Assembly (NCBI GenBank): GCA_002753725.1
Contig: PEAL01000017.1
Coordinates: forward strand, 1-33,454
Source: Deltaproteobacteria bacterium
GTDB lineage: Bacteria; Desulfobacterota; Desulfobacteria; Desulfobacterales; Magnetomoraceae
Direction: 5' to 3'
Length of the DNA: 33,454 bases
Positions 19,529 to 28,869 of the stretch are shown here, in pieces; within the stretch, counting starts at the first letter, position 1; each line of letters opens with the position of its first letter. The notes beneath the pieces were generated by a model that saw nothing but the letters and a program-made list of their open reading frames with translations, did no database searches and was not told the origin of the DNA. Made by a program: the position numbers and the translations under genes.

Positions 19529-20878
19529 TTATTTCATATCACGCTTTATCTTTTTCACCACTTGGGGCATCCAGAAAGAAAATGTGCATCCGTGATCTTT
19601 GCCCTCACTTACAGCCCATAAAACCCCGCCCTGTGCTTCAACAATTTTTTGGGTGAGCGTTAACCCTAAACCTGTGCCCTGATATTTTCGTGATACAGAA
19701 GTGTCAGCTTGTTCAAATTTTTTAAAAATACGGTCAATATTTTCTGAAGAAATGCCAATACCGGTATCTTTTACCTGAATAAGAATTCCGGGCGGAGAAG
19801 GTTCCCGTGAGGTGTTTTTGGGATTGTCTGACGTTGAAATATTGATATTCACCTTACCGCGTTCAGGGGTAAATTTGATGGCATTGCTTAAAAGATTGTA
19901 TAAAATTTGTCTGAATTTTCCTGGGTCTGCAAAAATAGATGGCACATCATCCGCAATGGCCAGTTGAATCTGAATCTTTTTTTGAATGGCCAATGGCTTG
20001 ATAATATTATCAACTTCCAAAAGTTCTCGTCGGATACTAAAACTGGACAATTGTAATGGCATTCGACCTGCTTCGATTTTGGATAAATCTAAAATACTGT
20101 TGATCAAATCCATCAAATGACGGGCACTGGTTAAAATATTGTTTGTATATTTGAGTTGTTTATCGTTAAGATCGCCAAATATTTTATCACAAAGCATTTC
20201 AGAAAAGCCAACAATTGCATTCATGGGCGTTCTCAGCTCATGGCTCATGTTAGTGACAAATTCACTTTTGGCCAGATTGGCAGATTCCGCCTTTTCTTTG
20301 GCCATTTGAAGTTCTTGCTCAATCCCCAGTCTCCGGAGTGCTGCACCCATATAATTGGCAGCGGTATTCAGAGCAGAAATCTCAAAATCTGCCCCAAAAT
20401 GGTCAGCAACAGGATTGAAAAAAACAATTGCTCCCCAAAGGTTTTCATGAATCCGAATGGGTATGATCAGTAGCGATGAGATATTTAATTGAGATAAAAA
20501 ATTTTTTTCCTTATCTGGAAAGGATTGAATCGTTCCGCCCACATAATGACCTTTTTCAAGATCATTAAAATATCGATCAAACGGTATTTTTTTTTCTGAA
20601 ATATGGCTAATATCATAAGCATTCCATGAAATTGCACACTCCACAGATTGCCATTCATGTCTCAGTTCTGCTTCTTTGGGCGCAGTGTTTCGAGTGCATT
20701 CATATAATAATGCAGAGGCTGCACAGGTCGCTGTACCCAGTTGTTTTAAAATATCTGGGAAGACTTGATCAGGTTGAAAAGAGGTCAGTAATTGTTCAGC
20801 GACGTGGTTGACAGCTTTCAGAATAAGATTTTGTCTTAACAATTGCTGTTTATTCAGTGCTGTTTTCTGCTTTGGCAT
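19529..20878 (-). CDS. GAF-domain sensor histidine kinase
   Basis: The ORF extends to 20995, but ATG at 20878 is preceded by a strong GGAGGT Shine-Dalgarno and removes the overlap with the upstream gene. '[23 protein letters not shown]', '[16 protein letters not shown]', '[17 protein letters not shown]', '[18 protein letters not shown]'. Confidence 0.93.
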   Translation of the reverse strand: MPKQKTALNKQQLLRQNLILKAVNHVAEQLLTSFQPDQVFPDILKQLGTATCAASALLYECTRNTAPKEAELRHEWQSVECAISWNAYDISHISEKKIPFDRYFNDLEKGHYVGGTIQSFPDKEKNFLSQLNISSLLIIPIRIHENLWGAIVFFNPVADHFGADFEISALNTAANYMGAALRRLGIEQELQMAKEKAESANLAKSEFVTNMSHELRTPMNAIVGFSEMLCDKIFGDLNDKQLKYTNNILTSARHLMDLINSILDLSKIEAGRMPLQLSSFSIRRELLEVDNIIKPLAIQKKIQIQLAIADDVPSIFADPGKFRQILYNLLSNAIKFTPERGKVNINISTSDNPKNTSREPSPPGILIQVKDTGIGISSENIDRIFKKFEQADTSVSRKYQGTGLGLTLTQKIVEAQGGVLWAVSEGKDHGCTFSFWMPQVVKKIKRDMK

Positions 20879-20936
20879 AGATATAACCTCCGTATGATAA
20901 CGCTTCTTTGGGTTTAGTCCTTCAGTTTTGCCCGTT

Positions 20937-22181
20937 TCAAGGAGATGTTTCAAAAGAATCCTGTTGTTGTCTAAAAGTAGTGTAATGCTTGTCAATGGTT
21001 TCAGTCATTAGGTGTGTTGCGCCAAAGACAGATTTAGCGTCGGAAAGAACCGTTTCAAATGTTTGATCTGCCTGTTGATATCGCCCCATGTTTTCATGCT
21101 GGATCCCTGAATAATACATCAGCAGAATTGTATTTGGGTCATGTTGGCCGTATGCTTCCAGGCTTTTCTCAAGGATTTCTTTGATTGATATGTCTGCCAT
21201 ATCTTTTTTTTGTAATTGAACCTGGAGAATGGCCCTGTTTTTTTGAAAAATAAACAATAAAGGATCAGTTGTCGAGCGATTTTTTTGACAAATGAGATAT
21301 CCTTTTTCATACAACTGAAGTGCTTTTTCTTCAGAAAATGACAGGCTATACAGTTGCGCGAGCTTGTGCAAACTGTTTAGGGTGTCATTATCATTTTCAC
21401 CCTTTCTCTCAAGATAATATGTATACACATATTGATATTGTTTTTCTGCAAGATCATTTTTTTGTTGGGATTCATAGAGTCGAGCAAGATCAAGCCGAGC
21501 ATCAAGAGGTACTTTGTCAATGACTTGATCTGTCTTTTGTTTGCTTGTTTCAACCTTAAAATTAATAATGGCAAGATACATTTTTTCTGCCTTGTTCCAC
21601 TCTTTAAGGCCAGAATGGATTGCCGCAAGGTTGACCAAAATTTTTCTGACTTCCAAATGATTGTCACCCAGAGAACTTTTTTTTAGTTCAAACAATGTTT
21701 CATAGAGTGTCATGGCTTTTTTCAACTGACCGGTACTGACATAAAAAGCACCCAGGCGATCCATGCAAGCCAATGTAAATCGATGATTATCACCAAATGT
21801 TTGTTTGGACGCATCGATCAGCTTAAGAAATAAGGGCTCAACATCACTTTTTCGGCCCTGTTCCATGTAAAATAAAATCAGATTGTTCATGGAAGCTAAG
21901 GTATCGGGATGGTTAATGCCAAAATGTTCAGTGGCAAAATTGCAGGCCTTTTCCATCCACTGGACACCTTTGTAAAAATTGCCTTGCTGGTAATTCATGT
22001 AAGCCTTTTGATTTAACTGTTTCCAGGCTTTCCGCTCTTTGGATTCAAAGGCAGTACAGGATACAATGGTGTATAATAATAGTATAAGGGTAAAAAAAAT
22101 GTATTTATTTTTATGAGGATACCATCCTAACCTATAATAAGGCAGAGATGATCTATTATTGGGTAAAAGGAGCATCGTCAA
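20937..22181 (-). CDS. TPR-repeat lipoprotein
   Basis: TM/signal segment with lipobox-like 'TIVSC'. Kinesin-light-chain-type TPRs ('[38 protein letters not shown]'). Overlaps the upstream UGPase by up to 26 bp. TTG 22181 or ATG 22175 start. Confidence 0.82.
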   Translation of the reverse strand: MTMLLLPNNRSSLPYYRLGWYPHKNKYIFFTLILLLYTIVSCTAFESKERKAWKQLNQKAYMNYQQGNFYKGVQWMEKACNFATEHFGINHPDTLASMNNLILFYMEQGRKSDVEPLFLKLIDASKQTFGDNHRFTLACMDRLGAFYVSTGQLKKAMTLYETLFELKKSSLGDNHLEVRKILVNLAAIHSGLKEWNKAEKMYLAIINFKVETSKQKTDQVIDKVPLDARLDLARLYESQQKNDLAEKQYQYVYTYYLERKGENDNDTLNSLHKLAQLYSLSFSEEKALQLYEKGYLICQKNRSTTDPLLFIFQKNRAILQVQLQKKDMADISIKEILEKSLEAYGQHDPNTILLMYYSGIQHENMGRYQQADQTFETVLSDAKSVFGATHLMTETIDKHYTTFRQQQDSFETSP

Positions 22182-23583
22182 GAAGCCGGTTACGTTGAAT
22201 AATCATAGGGTCATTGGATGTGTTTTCAATGACAACCTTCCCTTTGATGATCACACCCTCCTCGAACCAGACATCACCTTTGACAATCAATTCTTCACAA
22301 TCCATCAGCGATGGTGTCCCTGATGAAAACCGTTTTGAAAATTGATCAAACGTGCCAAAATATTTTTCATCCAGTTTGATTCGAATGGGGCCCAATTGAC
22401 GTTCAGGGTTGGGATAAAGGCTGTTTTCAGGGTCATATAAATAGCAGTCAGACCACACGGCAAGCAGTTGTTCATTTCTTTTTACAGGAATGTATCGTGT
22501 ATGATCCACAATGACCGCACTTGAGTTTTCAAATACAGATATTGCATTTCCCATAGCTGTTTCCAACTGGTAAACACAGGGCGTTGAAGCATCTGTTGGA
22601 TCAAGATTTTTTGGGTTGCAAATCATGGGTAATCGAACAAAATGATATTTTTCCAAATAGTTATCTAAAATAGGCAAATTTACCCATAAATTATTGGTGT
22701 TGAAAAACGGGTATAAGTTAATATCTTCAAACAAATGCATTTCATTGCCTGGGCACTGTGACATTTCACGTAATATTAGTTGACCGTTTTTATGCAATGC
22801 CAGATGTCCGCCTTTTGTATCCAAAGGCCCTCGCCGGACAACTTCCATGACAAACGGTAGTTGATTTTTTGCAAAATATCCCAATAAAGACAAATTCAGC
22901 ACGGCTCCTAGATTATCGGAATTAGAAATAAAGGCATATTGAATCCCCATATCCAGGCACTTTTGAAGCATACCTGAACTTCTGAATGCGGCATAAATTT
23001 CTCCATGACCAGGTGGATTCCATTCCAGTGCAGGATTTTCAGGGCAGGTTGCTGGCCGATAGGTACTCTGTTCCACTTTGGGAAACATGTTTTGAATAAA
23101 ACAGTGGACATCCTGTTCGGCACCGATACTTTTCAATGCGTCAAGTGTTCTTTCGTGAGTATTAAAACTGTTCATCAATATCAGAGGAATGGGTAAAATA
23201 TGTTTGTATTTTTTGATTTGATGAAAATATATCTCTAAAAAAGAATAATGATCTTTAATAGGCAACAATGATTTGGCCATATTCACGCCCAGCCCCATTG
23301 TCGTACCCAGACCGCCATTAAGCTTGATAATGACCGTTTTATCCAAAACCTCCCGACCATAGCTTTCATGATGACCCAAATTTTTCAATTGTTCAATATC
23401 AGCAGGTAACACGTTTGAAATATCAGCCTCAGGAATTTTACCTTTTTCACCCGACAACAAGAGGTCATAATAATATTGAAAAGCTTCAATCACATAGGGA
23501 TCAAGCTTTTGATCGAGCATTTTTTTTTCAAACATTGAAAAAGAATTGGTTTGTTTGGGGATAGAATTGTTTATATGATTCAT
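22156..23583 (-). CDS. UTP--glucose-1-phosphate uridylyltransferase, eukaryotic-type UDPGP family
   Basis: 'VIKLNGGLGTTMGLGVNMAKSLLPIKDHYSFLEIYFHQI', 'PPGHGEIYAAFRSSGML', 'FISNSDNLGAVL', 'EVVRRGPLDTKGGHLA', 'FNTNNLWVNLP'. Confidence 0.92.
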   Translation of the reverse strand: MNHINNSIPKQTNSFSMFEKKMLDQKLDPYVIEAFQYYYDLLLSGEKGKIPEADISNVLPADIEQLKNLGHHESYGREVLDKTVIIKLNGGLGTTMGLGVNMAKSLLPIKDHYSFLEIYFHQIKKYKHILPIPLILMNSFNTHERTLDALKSIGAEQDVHCFIQNMFPKVEQSTYRPATCPENPALEWNPPGHGEIYAAFRSSGMLQKCLDMGIQYAFISNSDNLGAVLNLSLLGYFAKNQLPFVMEVVRRGPLDTKGGHLALHKNGQLILREMSQCPGNEMHLFEDINLYPFFNTNNLWVNLPILDNYLEKYHFVRLPMICNPKNLDPTDASTPCVYQLETAMGNAISVFENSSAVIVDHTRYIPVKRNEQLLAVWSDCYLYDPENSLYPNPERQLGPIRIKLDEKYFGTFDQFSKRFSSGTPSLMDCEELIVKGDVWFEEGVIIKGKVVIENTSNDPMIIQRNRLLDDAPFTQ

Positions 23584-23745
23584 AGATATTTCACTGGGAT
23601 TTATACGTTAATCATTTTTTGCCAACAGTATAGAACTGCTGAAAATTTACAAAGACAGTTTTATAGCATATTATCTGAATAATACAAGTCAATATATTCT
23701 CACTCAATCCACTCGAATATTTCCATTAAACATGGGATAATTGTC

Positions 23746-23769
23746 TTGACAATTTTCTTAAATTGTTAA
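23746..23769. repeat. Hyphenated palindrome upstream of the DUF4139-like gene
   Basis: TTGACAATTT-TCTT-AAATTGTTAA, 9 of 10 positions complementary between arms. Confidence 0.5.
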
Positions 23770-23824
23770 ATTTTATAATTTCTTTTGGTAACATTGTGAA
23801 AAATTAGGAAACATAAGGAAAAAA

Positions 23825-24964
23825 ATGAATCGATTGATAAAAATCTTTTCCATCATTGGTATTTGGGTATGTATTTTTCTGATACCCGGGATTGCGGTAT
23901 CGAGAATAAAACTTGTGGCCTTACCGGAAAGAGGATCGGTTGTGATTCGACTGGATCATCCAGACGGCGCATTCATTGAAGAAGAACGAACCCTTGGTCT
24001 TGAAAAAGGTGTCAATAAAGTTGATTTTTCCTGGAAAGATGTTCGTATTGATCCAGATTCCATTCAATTAATTATTCTGACACACCCGAAACAAATACAA
24101 TTACTGAACGTTAGTTTTCCATCAGATGAAAATGCATTGGTATGGGAAATCAATAGCTCATCAGGAGGCGATGAACAGGTTCGTGTGTGCTATCTGCTTG
24201 AAGGCATCGATCAGTTGATTCATTATCAGTTGGTGGTAAATGAAAAAGAAACGCAAGCCCGCCTAAAAATGGCAGTGATTGTACGAAATTTTTCAGGAGA
24301 AAAATTTTCTTTTGCAAACGTGTGGTTAGGATACGGACAAATGGTCCCACTAAGCATCGATCACAAGGAAACACGAAAAATTGTTTTAAAAGATAGCAAT
24401 ACTATTTCCATAGAAAAACGATGGGAATGGAACGATGAAAAGGAGCCCTGGCAAAACCCTTTCCCTCAACAATCAAAAGGTATCCCGATTTTATACGAAC
24501 TGATCAACTCGACCACAAATGGCCTGGGTGAACATGTTTTGACCCAGGGAAAAGTGCGCGTTTTTCAAGAGGGGAAAGGTGGCCAAACCATATTTTTGGG
24601 AGAAGATCAAATTGAAGCTGTACCTGTGGGAGAAAAAATGAAAATATGTATTGGCAAAAGTTTTGATATCTCTGTTGATCAGCGTGTGATGGAAACCCGA
24701 AAAATTAATATCCGAAATAATCTCAAAAATCGGATTGTCCTTTATGATACAGAAGAATTGATCACCGCAAAACTGCAAAATTTTAAAACAACACCTGTAA
24801 AACTTTCAATGATTCAACACATTCAGGGGCAATGGGAAATGATAGAAAGTAATATACCGTTTTTACTTAAAAATGCATCAGAGTTGGTTTTTGATATTTC
24901 TTTTGCACCTTTGGAGAAAAAAGAGCTTTCTTTTCGCTTTAATCGGCGCAATATTCGACCATAA
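23825..24964 (+). CDS. Exported DUF4139-like protein
   Basis: N-terminal signal/TM segment. Beta-rich sequence reminiscent of DUF4139 proteins ('RIKLVALPERGSVVIRLDHPDGAFIEEERTLGLEKGVNKVDFSW', 'VVNEKETQARLKMAVIVRNFSGEKFSFANVWLGYG'). Confidence 0.65.
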   Translation: MNRLIKIFSIIGIWVCIFLIPGIAVSRIKLVALPERGSVVIRLDHPDGAFIEEERTLGLEKGVNKVDFSWKDVRIDPDSIQLIILTHPKQIQLLNVSFPSDENALVWEINSSSGGDEQVRVCYLLEGIDQLIHYQLVVNEKETQARLKMAVIVRNFSGEKFSFANVWLGYGQMVPLSIDHKETRKIVLKDSNTISIEKRWEWNDEKEPWQNPFPQQSKGIPILYELINSTTNGLGEHVLTQGKVRVFQEGKGGQTIFLGEDQIEAVPVGEKMKICIGKSFDISVDQRVMETRKINIRNNLKNRIVLYDTEELITAKLQNFKTTPVKLSMIQHIQGQWEMIESNIPFLLKNASELVFDISFAPLEKKELSFRFNRRNIRP

Positions 24965-25043
24965 GTTGTTGATATTTATGAAAATTCAAAAACCTTGACA
25001 TTATATATATATGATGATAAAGATACCCGAATATTTTTAATAA

Positions 25044-25146
25044 CTATAGATTTCCAGAAAAAAATTTTGGCTATGGTATTGATTGTCGATAGAGTGTTTA
25101 TATAGACTTTCTGGCTTTTCCAAAATGTTTTTCTGAAAATCTATAG
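25044..25146. repeat. 103-bp element bounded by 27-bp imperfect inverted repeats
   Basis: Left arm 25044-25070 CTATAGATTTCCAGAAAAAAATTTTGG. Right arm 25120-25146 CCAAAATGTTTTTCTGAAAATCTATAG. Arms are reverse complements at 25 of 27 positions, with a 49-nt centre. Confidence 0.85.
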
Positions 25147-25212
25147 CATGTATTTTTTCAGACAGACGCACTCTGTTTTGTAATAAAACCAATAAATTTA
25201 GGAATGTAAATC

Positions 25213-26133
25213 ATGAACAAAATTCATTTTATCGTATTTTCATCAAGAGGCGCCAGCACAAGGCAGTTCAGTTTAAACAAATATTTAATGATTGGCGGCT
25301 CCCTTTGTTTTTGTATCTTGCTGGCTTCATTGTGCTATATTGTTCCAGATTATACATATTTAAAAGGTAATTATGTCAGGGATACCCTGATTAAACAAAA
25401 ACTTGATAATAAAACGACAGAACTTATTCAACAACGACAACAAATCAATCAATTTGCAAAAGAAGTTAATACCCTCAAAAAGCGTGTGGCTTATCTCAAT
25501 CAATTTGAAATGAAAGTGCGAACACTGGCCAACCTGGATATGCCATCTGAAGACAGTTTTTTGAGTGTGGGTGGAACATTACCCGAAGATTTGGATTCAG
25601 GTTTTTCGCTTCAGGAGCAGCACGGCGCTTTAGTCCGAGACATGAATGAACAGGCCGATCAAATACAAGATGCCACCTTTTGTCAGGAAAAAAGTTTTTT
25701 AAGACTGATTGAATCTTTAGAAGAACGCCGCGAATTTTTAGCATCCACGCCATCCATTCGACCAGCTAAAGGATGGTACTCCTCAACATTTGGCTATCGG
25801 GTTTCACCTTTTACCAGTCGTCGTGAATTTCACAAAGGCGTGGACATCGCCAACCATCTTGGGACAAAAATTCTTGCACCAGCCAAGGGACTGGTTACTT
25901 TTTCCGGACGCCGTGGCGGTTACGGAAAAATGGTCGTTATTGATCATGGTCATGGAATGGAAACACGTTACGGCCATATGGATAGACTTTTTAAACAGGA
26001 AGGTGATATTGTCAAACGTGGTGATGAAATTGGCACAATGGGAAATACGGGTCGAAGCACAGGTCCCCACCTTCATTATGAAGTTCGACTCAATGGTGCG
26101 CCTGTCGATCCGGCAAACTATATTGTGAATTAA
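25213..26133 (+). CDS. Membrane-anchored M23-family metallopeptidase
   Basis: N-terminal TM, coiled coil, then 'FGYRVSPFTSRREFHKGVDIANHLGTKILAPAKG', 'VVIDHGHGMETRYGHM', 'GNTGRSTGPHLHYEVRLNGAPVDPANYI'. Confidence 0.94.
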   Translation: MNKIHFIVFSSRGASTRQFSLNKYLMIGGSLCFCILLASLCYIVPDYTYLKGNYVRDTLIKQKLDNKTTELIQQRQQINQFAKEVNTLKKRVAYLNQFEMKVRTLANLDMPSEDSFLSVGGTLPEDLDSGFSLQEQHGALVRDMNEQADQIQDATFCQEKSFLRLIESLEERREFLASTPSIRPAKGWYSSTFGYRVSPFTSRREFHKGVDIANHLGTKILAPAKGLVTFSGRRGGYGKMVVIDHGHGMETRYGHMDRLFKQEGDIVKRGDEIGTMGNTGRSTGPHLHYEVRLNGAPVDPANYIVN

Positions 26134-26181
26134 CGAGAGACGACATCTTTTCTCTGAAAATTTTTCTTTAAAATATTGTGT

Positions 26182-26214
26182 TATCAGGTTTCAGTTCAAT
26201 TAAAAAACCTGATA
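26182..26214. terminator. Hairpin after the M23 gene, first of two in tandem
   Basis: TATCAGGTTT (26182-26191) pairs perfectly with AAACCTGATA (26205-26214). Confidence 0.55.
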
Positions 26215-26230
26215 CATCGTGAAATATAAT

Positions 26231-26268
26231 ATCTCTTTCTTGCCGTTAGCGGGAAAGAGATTTTTTTT
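26231..26268 (+). terminator. Rho-independent terminator-like hairpin, 13 nt before the DUF1015 ATG
   Basis: ATCTCTTTCTTGC - CGTTA - GCGGGAAAGAGAT followed by a T8 tract (26261-26268). DUF1015 start at 26282. Confidence 0.85.
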
Positions 26269-26281
26269 GAGGACAAAAAAA

Positions 26282-27604
26282 ATGGCAACAGTTCTACCGT
26301 TTAAAGGTATTCGATATAACACGGATACATTAGATATCGCCAAGTTGGTTACGCCACCTTATGATGTGATATCCGAAGAAGAACAAGATGCATATCATGC
26401 CTGTCATCCACAAAACATTATCCGATTGATATTGGGTAAACATCTGGTTGATGATGACCATGCTCATAATCGATATACACGCGCTGCAGAGTGCTATGAA
26501 ACATGGCAATCGCAGAAATATTTGAAACGTGATGATGTTCCAGCACTTTATTTTACAGCAATGGATTTTTCCGTTGAGGATAAATGCTATACGCGTTATG
26601 GCCTGGTTGCGCTGGTTAAACTGGAACGTTTTGATTCGGGCGTGGTGAAACCTCATGAGAAAACGTTCACCAATGTTAAATCGGAACGTCTTAAATTGAT
26701 GTCTGCCTGCCATGCTAATTTCAGTCCCATATTTGCTCTATATCCTGATACAGACAATACCATATTCAATGCGTTACTTAACATCATTGAAAAAATGCCA
26801 CCAGAAATAGAATTTGAGGACAGCAAGAAACAAGCCCATCGTTTGTGGAGAATGACTGCCCCTGATGTTCATGCCTTTGTTGAAAAAGCCATGTCTGAAA
26901 AATCAATTTTTATTGCTGATGGACATCATCGTTATGAAACCGCCCTTCAATACCTTGAGTTATTAGAAAAGAAAAAAGGCACGCTATCGCCATCACATCC
27001 TGGAAACTATATTATGATGTACCTGACAAGCATGGAAGATCCTGGATTGGTAATTTTGCCAGCGCATCGTCAATTGACATCTCTTCCAGATGCGCATTTA
27101 AATGATTTTTTAAGCAATTTATCCCAATACTTTACGATCAAAACCCTGCCGTTTGACCATGAAAATAAAGCGACTGTCATGGCACAGTTTATTAAAGAGC
27201 TTAAGGCAGGGCAGTCATTGCATACACTTGGCGCATATTACAAAAATCACTCCGCATTTGTGCTTTTGACGTTGAAACCTGGAATCCTCGACACAGAAAC
27301 ACAGATTGAAGCGCCATTACGTGACCTGGATGTGACCCTGCTAACTCAAATTATTTTTGAACGTGTATTAGAGTTTGATCAAGCAACTCTGGATAATGAA
27401 AAACAAATTACCTATACAACCAGTATTGATGAAGCTGTTCAGAATGTGGATCAGGGAAAATGTGATATGGTGATGCTGCTCAATCCAACACAAATTGAAC
27501 AGGTTCAGGATGTTGCCAACGCAGGTTTGACCATGCCGAGAAAAAGTACATATTTTTATCCAAAGGTCATTACAGGATTGGTTGTCAACGATCTTTCAGA
27601 ATAA
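26282..27604 (+). CDS. DUF1015 family protein
   Basis: 'MATVLPFKGIRYNTDTLDIAKLVTPPYDVISEEEQDAYHACHPQNIIRLILG', 'FIADGHHRYETALQY', 'LPAHRQL'. Start taken at 26282 with RBS TGAGGAC. Confidence 0.92.
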   Translation: MATVLPFKGIRYNTDTLDIAKLVTPPYDVISEEEQDAYHACHPQNIIRLILGKHLVDDDHAHNRYTRAAECYETWQSQKYLKRDDVPALYFTAMDFSVEDKCYTRYGLVALVKLERFDSGVVKPHEKTFTNVKSERLKLMSACHANFSPIFALYPDTDNTIFNALLNIIEKMPPEIEFEDSKKQAHRLWRMTAPDVHAFVEKAMSEKSIFIADGHHRYETALQYLELLEKKKGTLSPSHPGNYIMMYLTSMEDPGLVILPAHRQLTSLPDAHLNDFLSNLSQYFTIKTLPFDHENKATVMAQFIKELKAGQSLHTLGAYYKNHSAFVLLTLKPGILDTETQIEAPLRDLDVTLLTQIIFERVLEFDQATLDNEKQITYTTSIDEAVQNVDQGKCDMVMLLNPTQIEQVQDVANAGLTMPRKSTYFYPKVITGLVVNDLSE

Positions 27605-27626
27605 TTTGCCTGCAACAGGAATACAT

Positions 27627-28679
27627 ATGAAAAGAACAATCAACGGTATTGTTGTTTTTTTTGCAATAACCGTTTTTATCAGCATACCCGTTTTTGCCAA
27701 AGAGATTACTATCACTGCTGTTGGTGATATCATGATAGGTTCTCTGACGCCTCGTCCTGTATTACCCGATGAAACGCATTTGAACCAGGCCCGAAAGATG
27801 CACAAATATCTTTCAGGGGCAGATATTGTTTTCGGTAATCTGGAAGGCGTTTTTGTGGAAGAGGATACCCTACCCCAAAAATGTTCTGAAGCCTCTCGTG
27901 CTGCAAAAAAATGCTACGAATTTGGCATGCCGGTACCCTTTGCCGACCTTTTGCTGGATATGGGATTTACGGTGCTGAGCATCGATAACAATCATACCGC
28001 AGATTATGGTGAAGAAGGCTACATGTTGACACAGGATATTCTCACGGAAAAAGATATTCACGCTGTTCCAAAAGGTGGCAATGTGATTGTTCGCGTGGGA
28101 AAAAATCGCATTGCCCTTGTTGCTTTCGGGTTTACAAAAAATTCTTATCAGCTTTCTAATATCGAACATACGCAAAGAATTATATCAAATTTGTCCAAAA
28201 GATATCCCATTGTCATTGTTTCAGTTCATGGCGGAAAAGAAGGCGCAGATGCGCAACATGTTAAAGATGAAACAGAGGTGTTTTATGGTGAAAATCGGGG
28301 AAACCTGATTGCTTTTGCCCATGCAGCCATTGATTCTGGTGCAGATTTGATTATTGGACACGGGCCTCATGTATTGCGAGCATTGGAATGCTACAAGAAT
28401 CGATTGATTGCTTACTCTCTGGGAAATTTTTATACATTTGGACAATTTCGTCTCAGCGGACCAGCAGGAATTGGAGCGGTTTTAAATATTTCAATATCTG
28501 CTCAGGAAGGGCAACTGGTTCAGGCAAAAATTATCCCCACAATTCAAATAATGGGTGGCGTTCCAACTTTTGATCGACAACAGGAAGCGATTCGAATTTT
28601 TCAACGTCTGACCCAGGAAGATTTTCCTAACACCCCTTTACAAATTTCTGATGATGGAACGGTTTCTTTTAAAAAATGA
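27627..28679 (+). CDS. CapA/PGA_cap-family protein, exported
   Basis: Signal peptide, then 'ITAVGDIMIGSL', 'ADIVFGNLEGVF', 'VLSIDNNHTADYGEEG', 'IVSVHGGKEG', 'GADLIIGHGPHVLRALECYKNRLIAYSLGNFYTFGQF'. Start at ATG 27627 after AGGA. Confidence 0.9.
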   Translation: MKRTINGIVVFFAITVFISIPVFAKEITITAVGDIMIGSLTPRPVLPDETHLNQARKMHKYLSGADIVFGNLEGVFVEEDTLPQKCSEASRAAKKCYEFGMPVPFADLLLDMGFTVLSIDNNHTADYGEEGYMLTQDILTEKDIHAVPKGGNVIVRVGKNRIALVAFGFTKNSYQLSNIEHTQRIISNLSKRYPIVIVSVHGGKEGADAQHVKDETEVFYGENRGNLIAFAHAAIDSGADLIIGHGPHVLRALECYKNRLIAYSLGNFYTFGQFRLSGPAGIGAVLNISISAQEGQLVQAKIIPTIQIMGGVPTFDRQQEAIRIFQRLTQEDFPNTPLQISDDGTVSFKK

Positions 28680-28838
28680 TCACAGCCATTGATATCCCTT
28701 GCGAAAATATTTTTCCAGGAAGAGTTGTGAAAAAAACAAAAAATATATTCTATGGTGCTGATCTATATTAGAGTATTTTCCATTACGACAGCCAGGACAG
28801 TATACGTTACTGAATCGCTATTTTAAGACTGGATGAAA

Positions 28839-28854
28839 GTAAATCTCGATTTAC
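28839..28854. repeat. Palindrome GTAAATCTCGATTTAC upstream of the PAS/HisKA gene
   Basis: Perfect 6-bp arms (GTAAAT/ATTTAC) around 4 nt. Confidence 0.5.
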
Positions 28855-28869
28855 AAAGAGCTTTTATTT

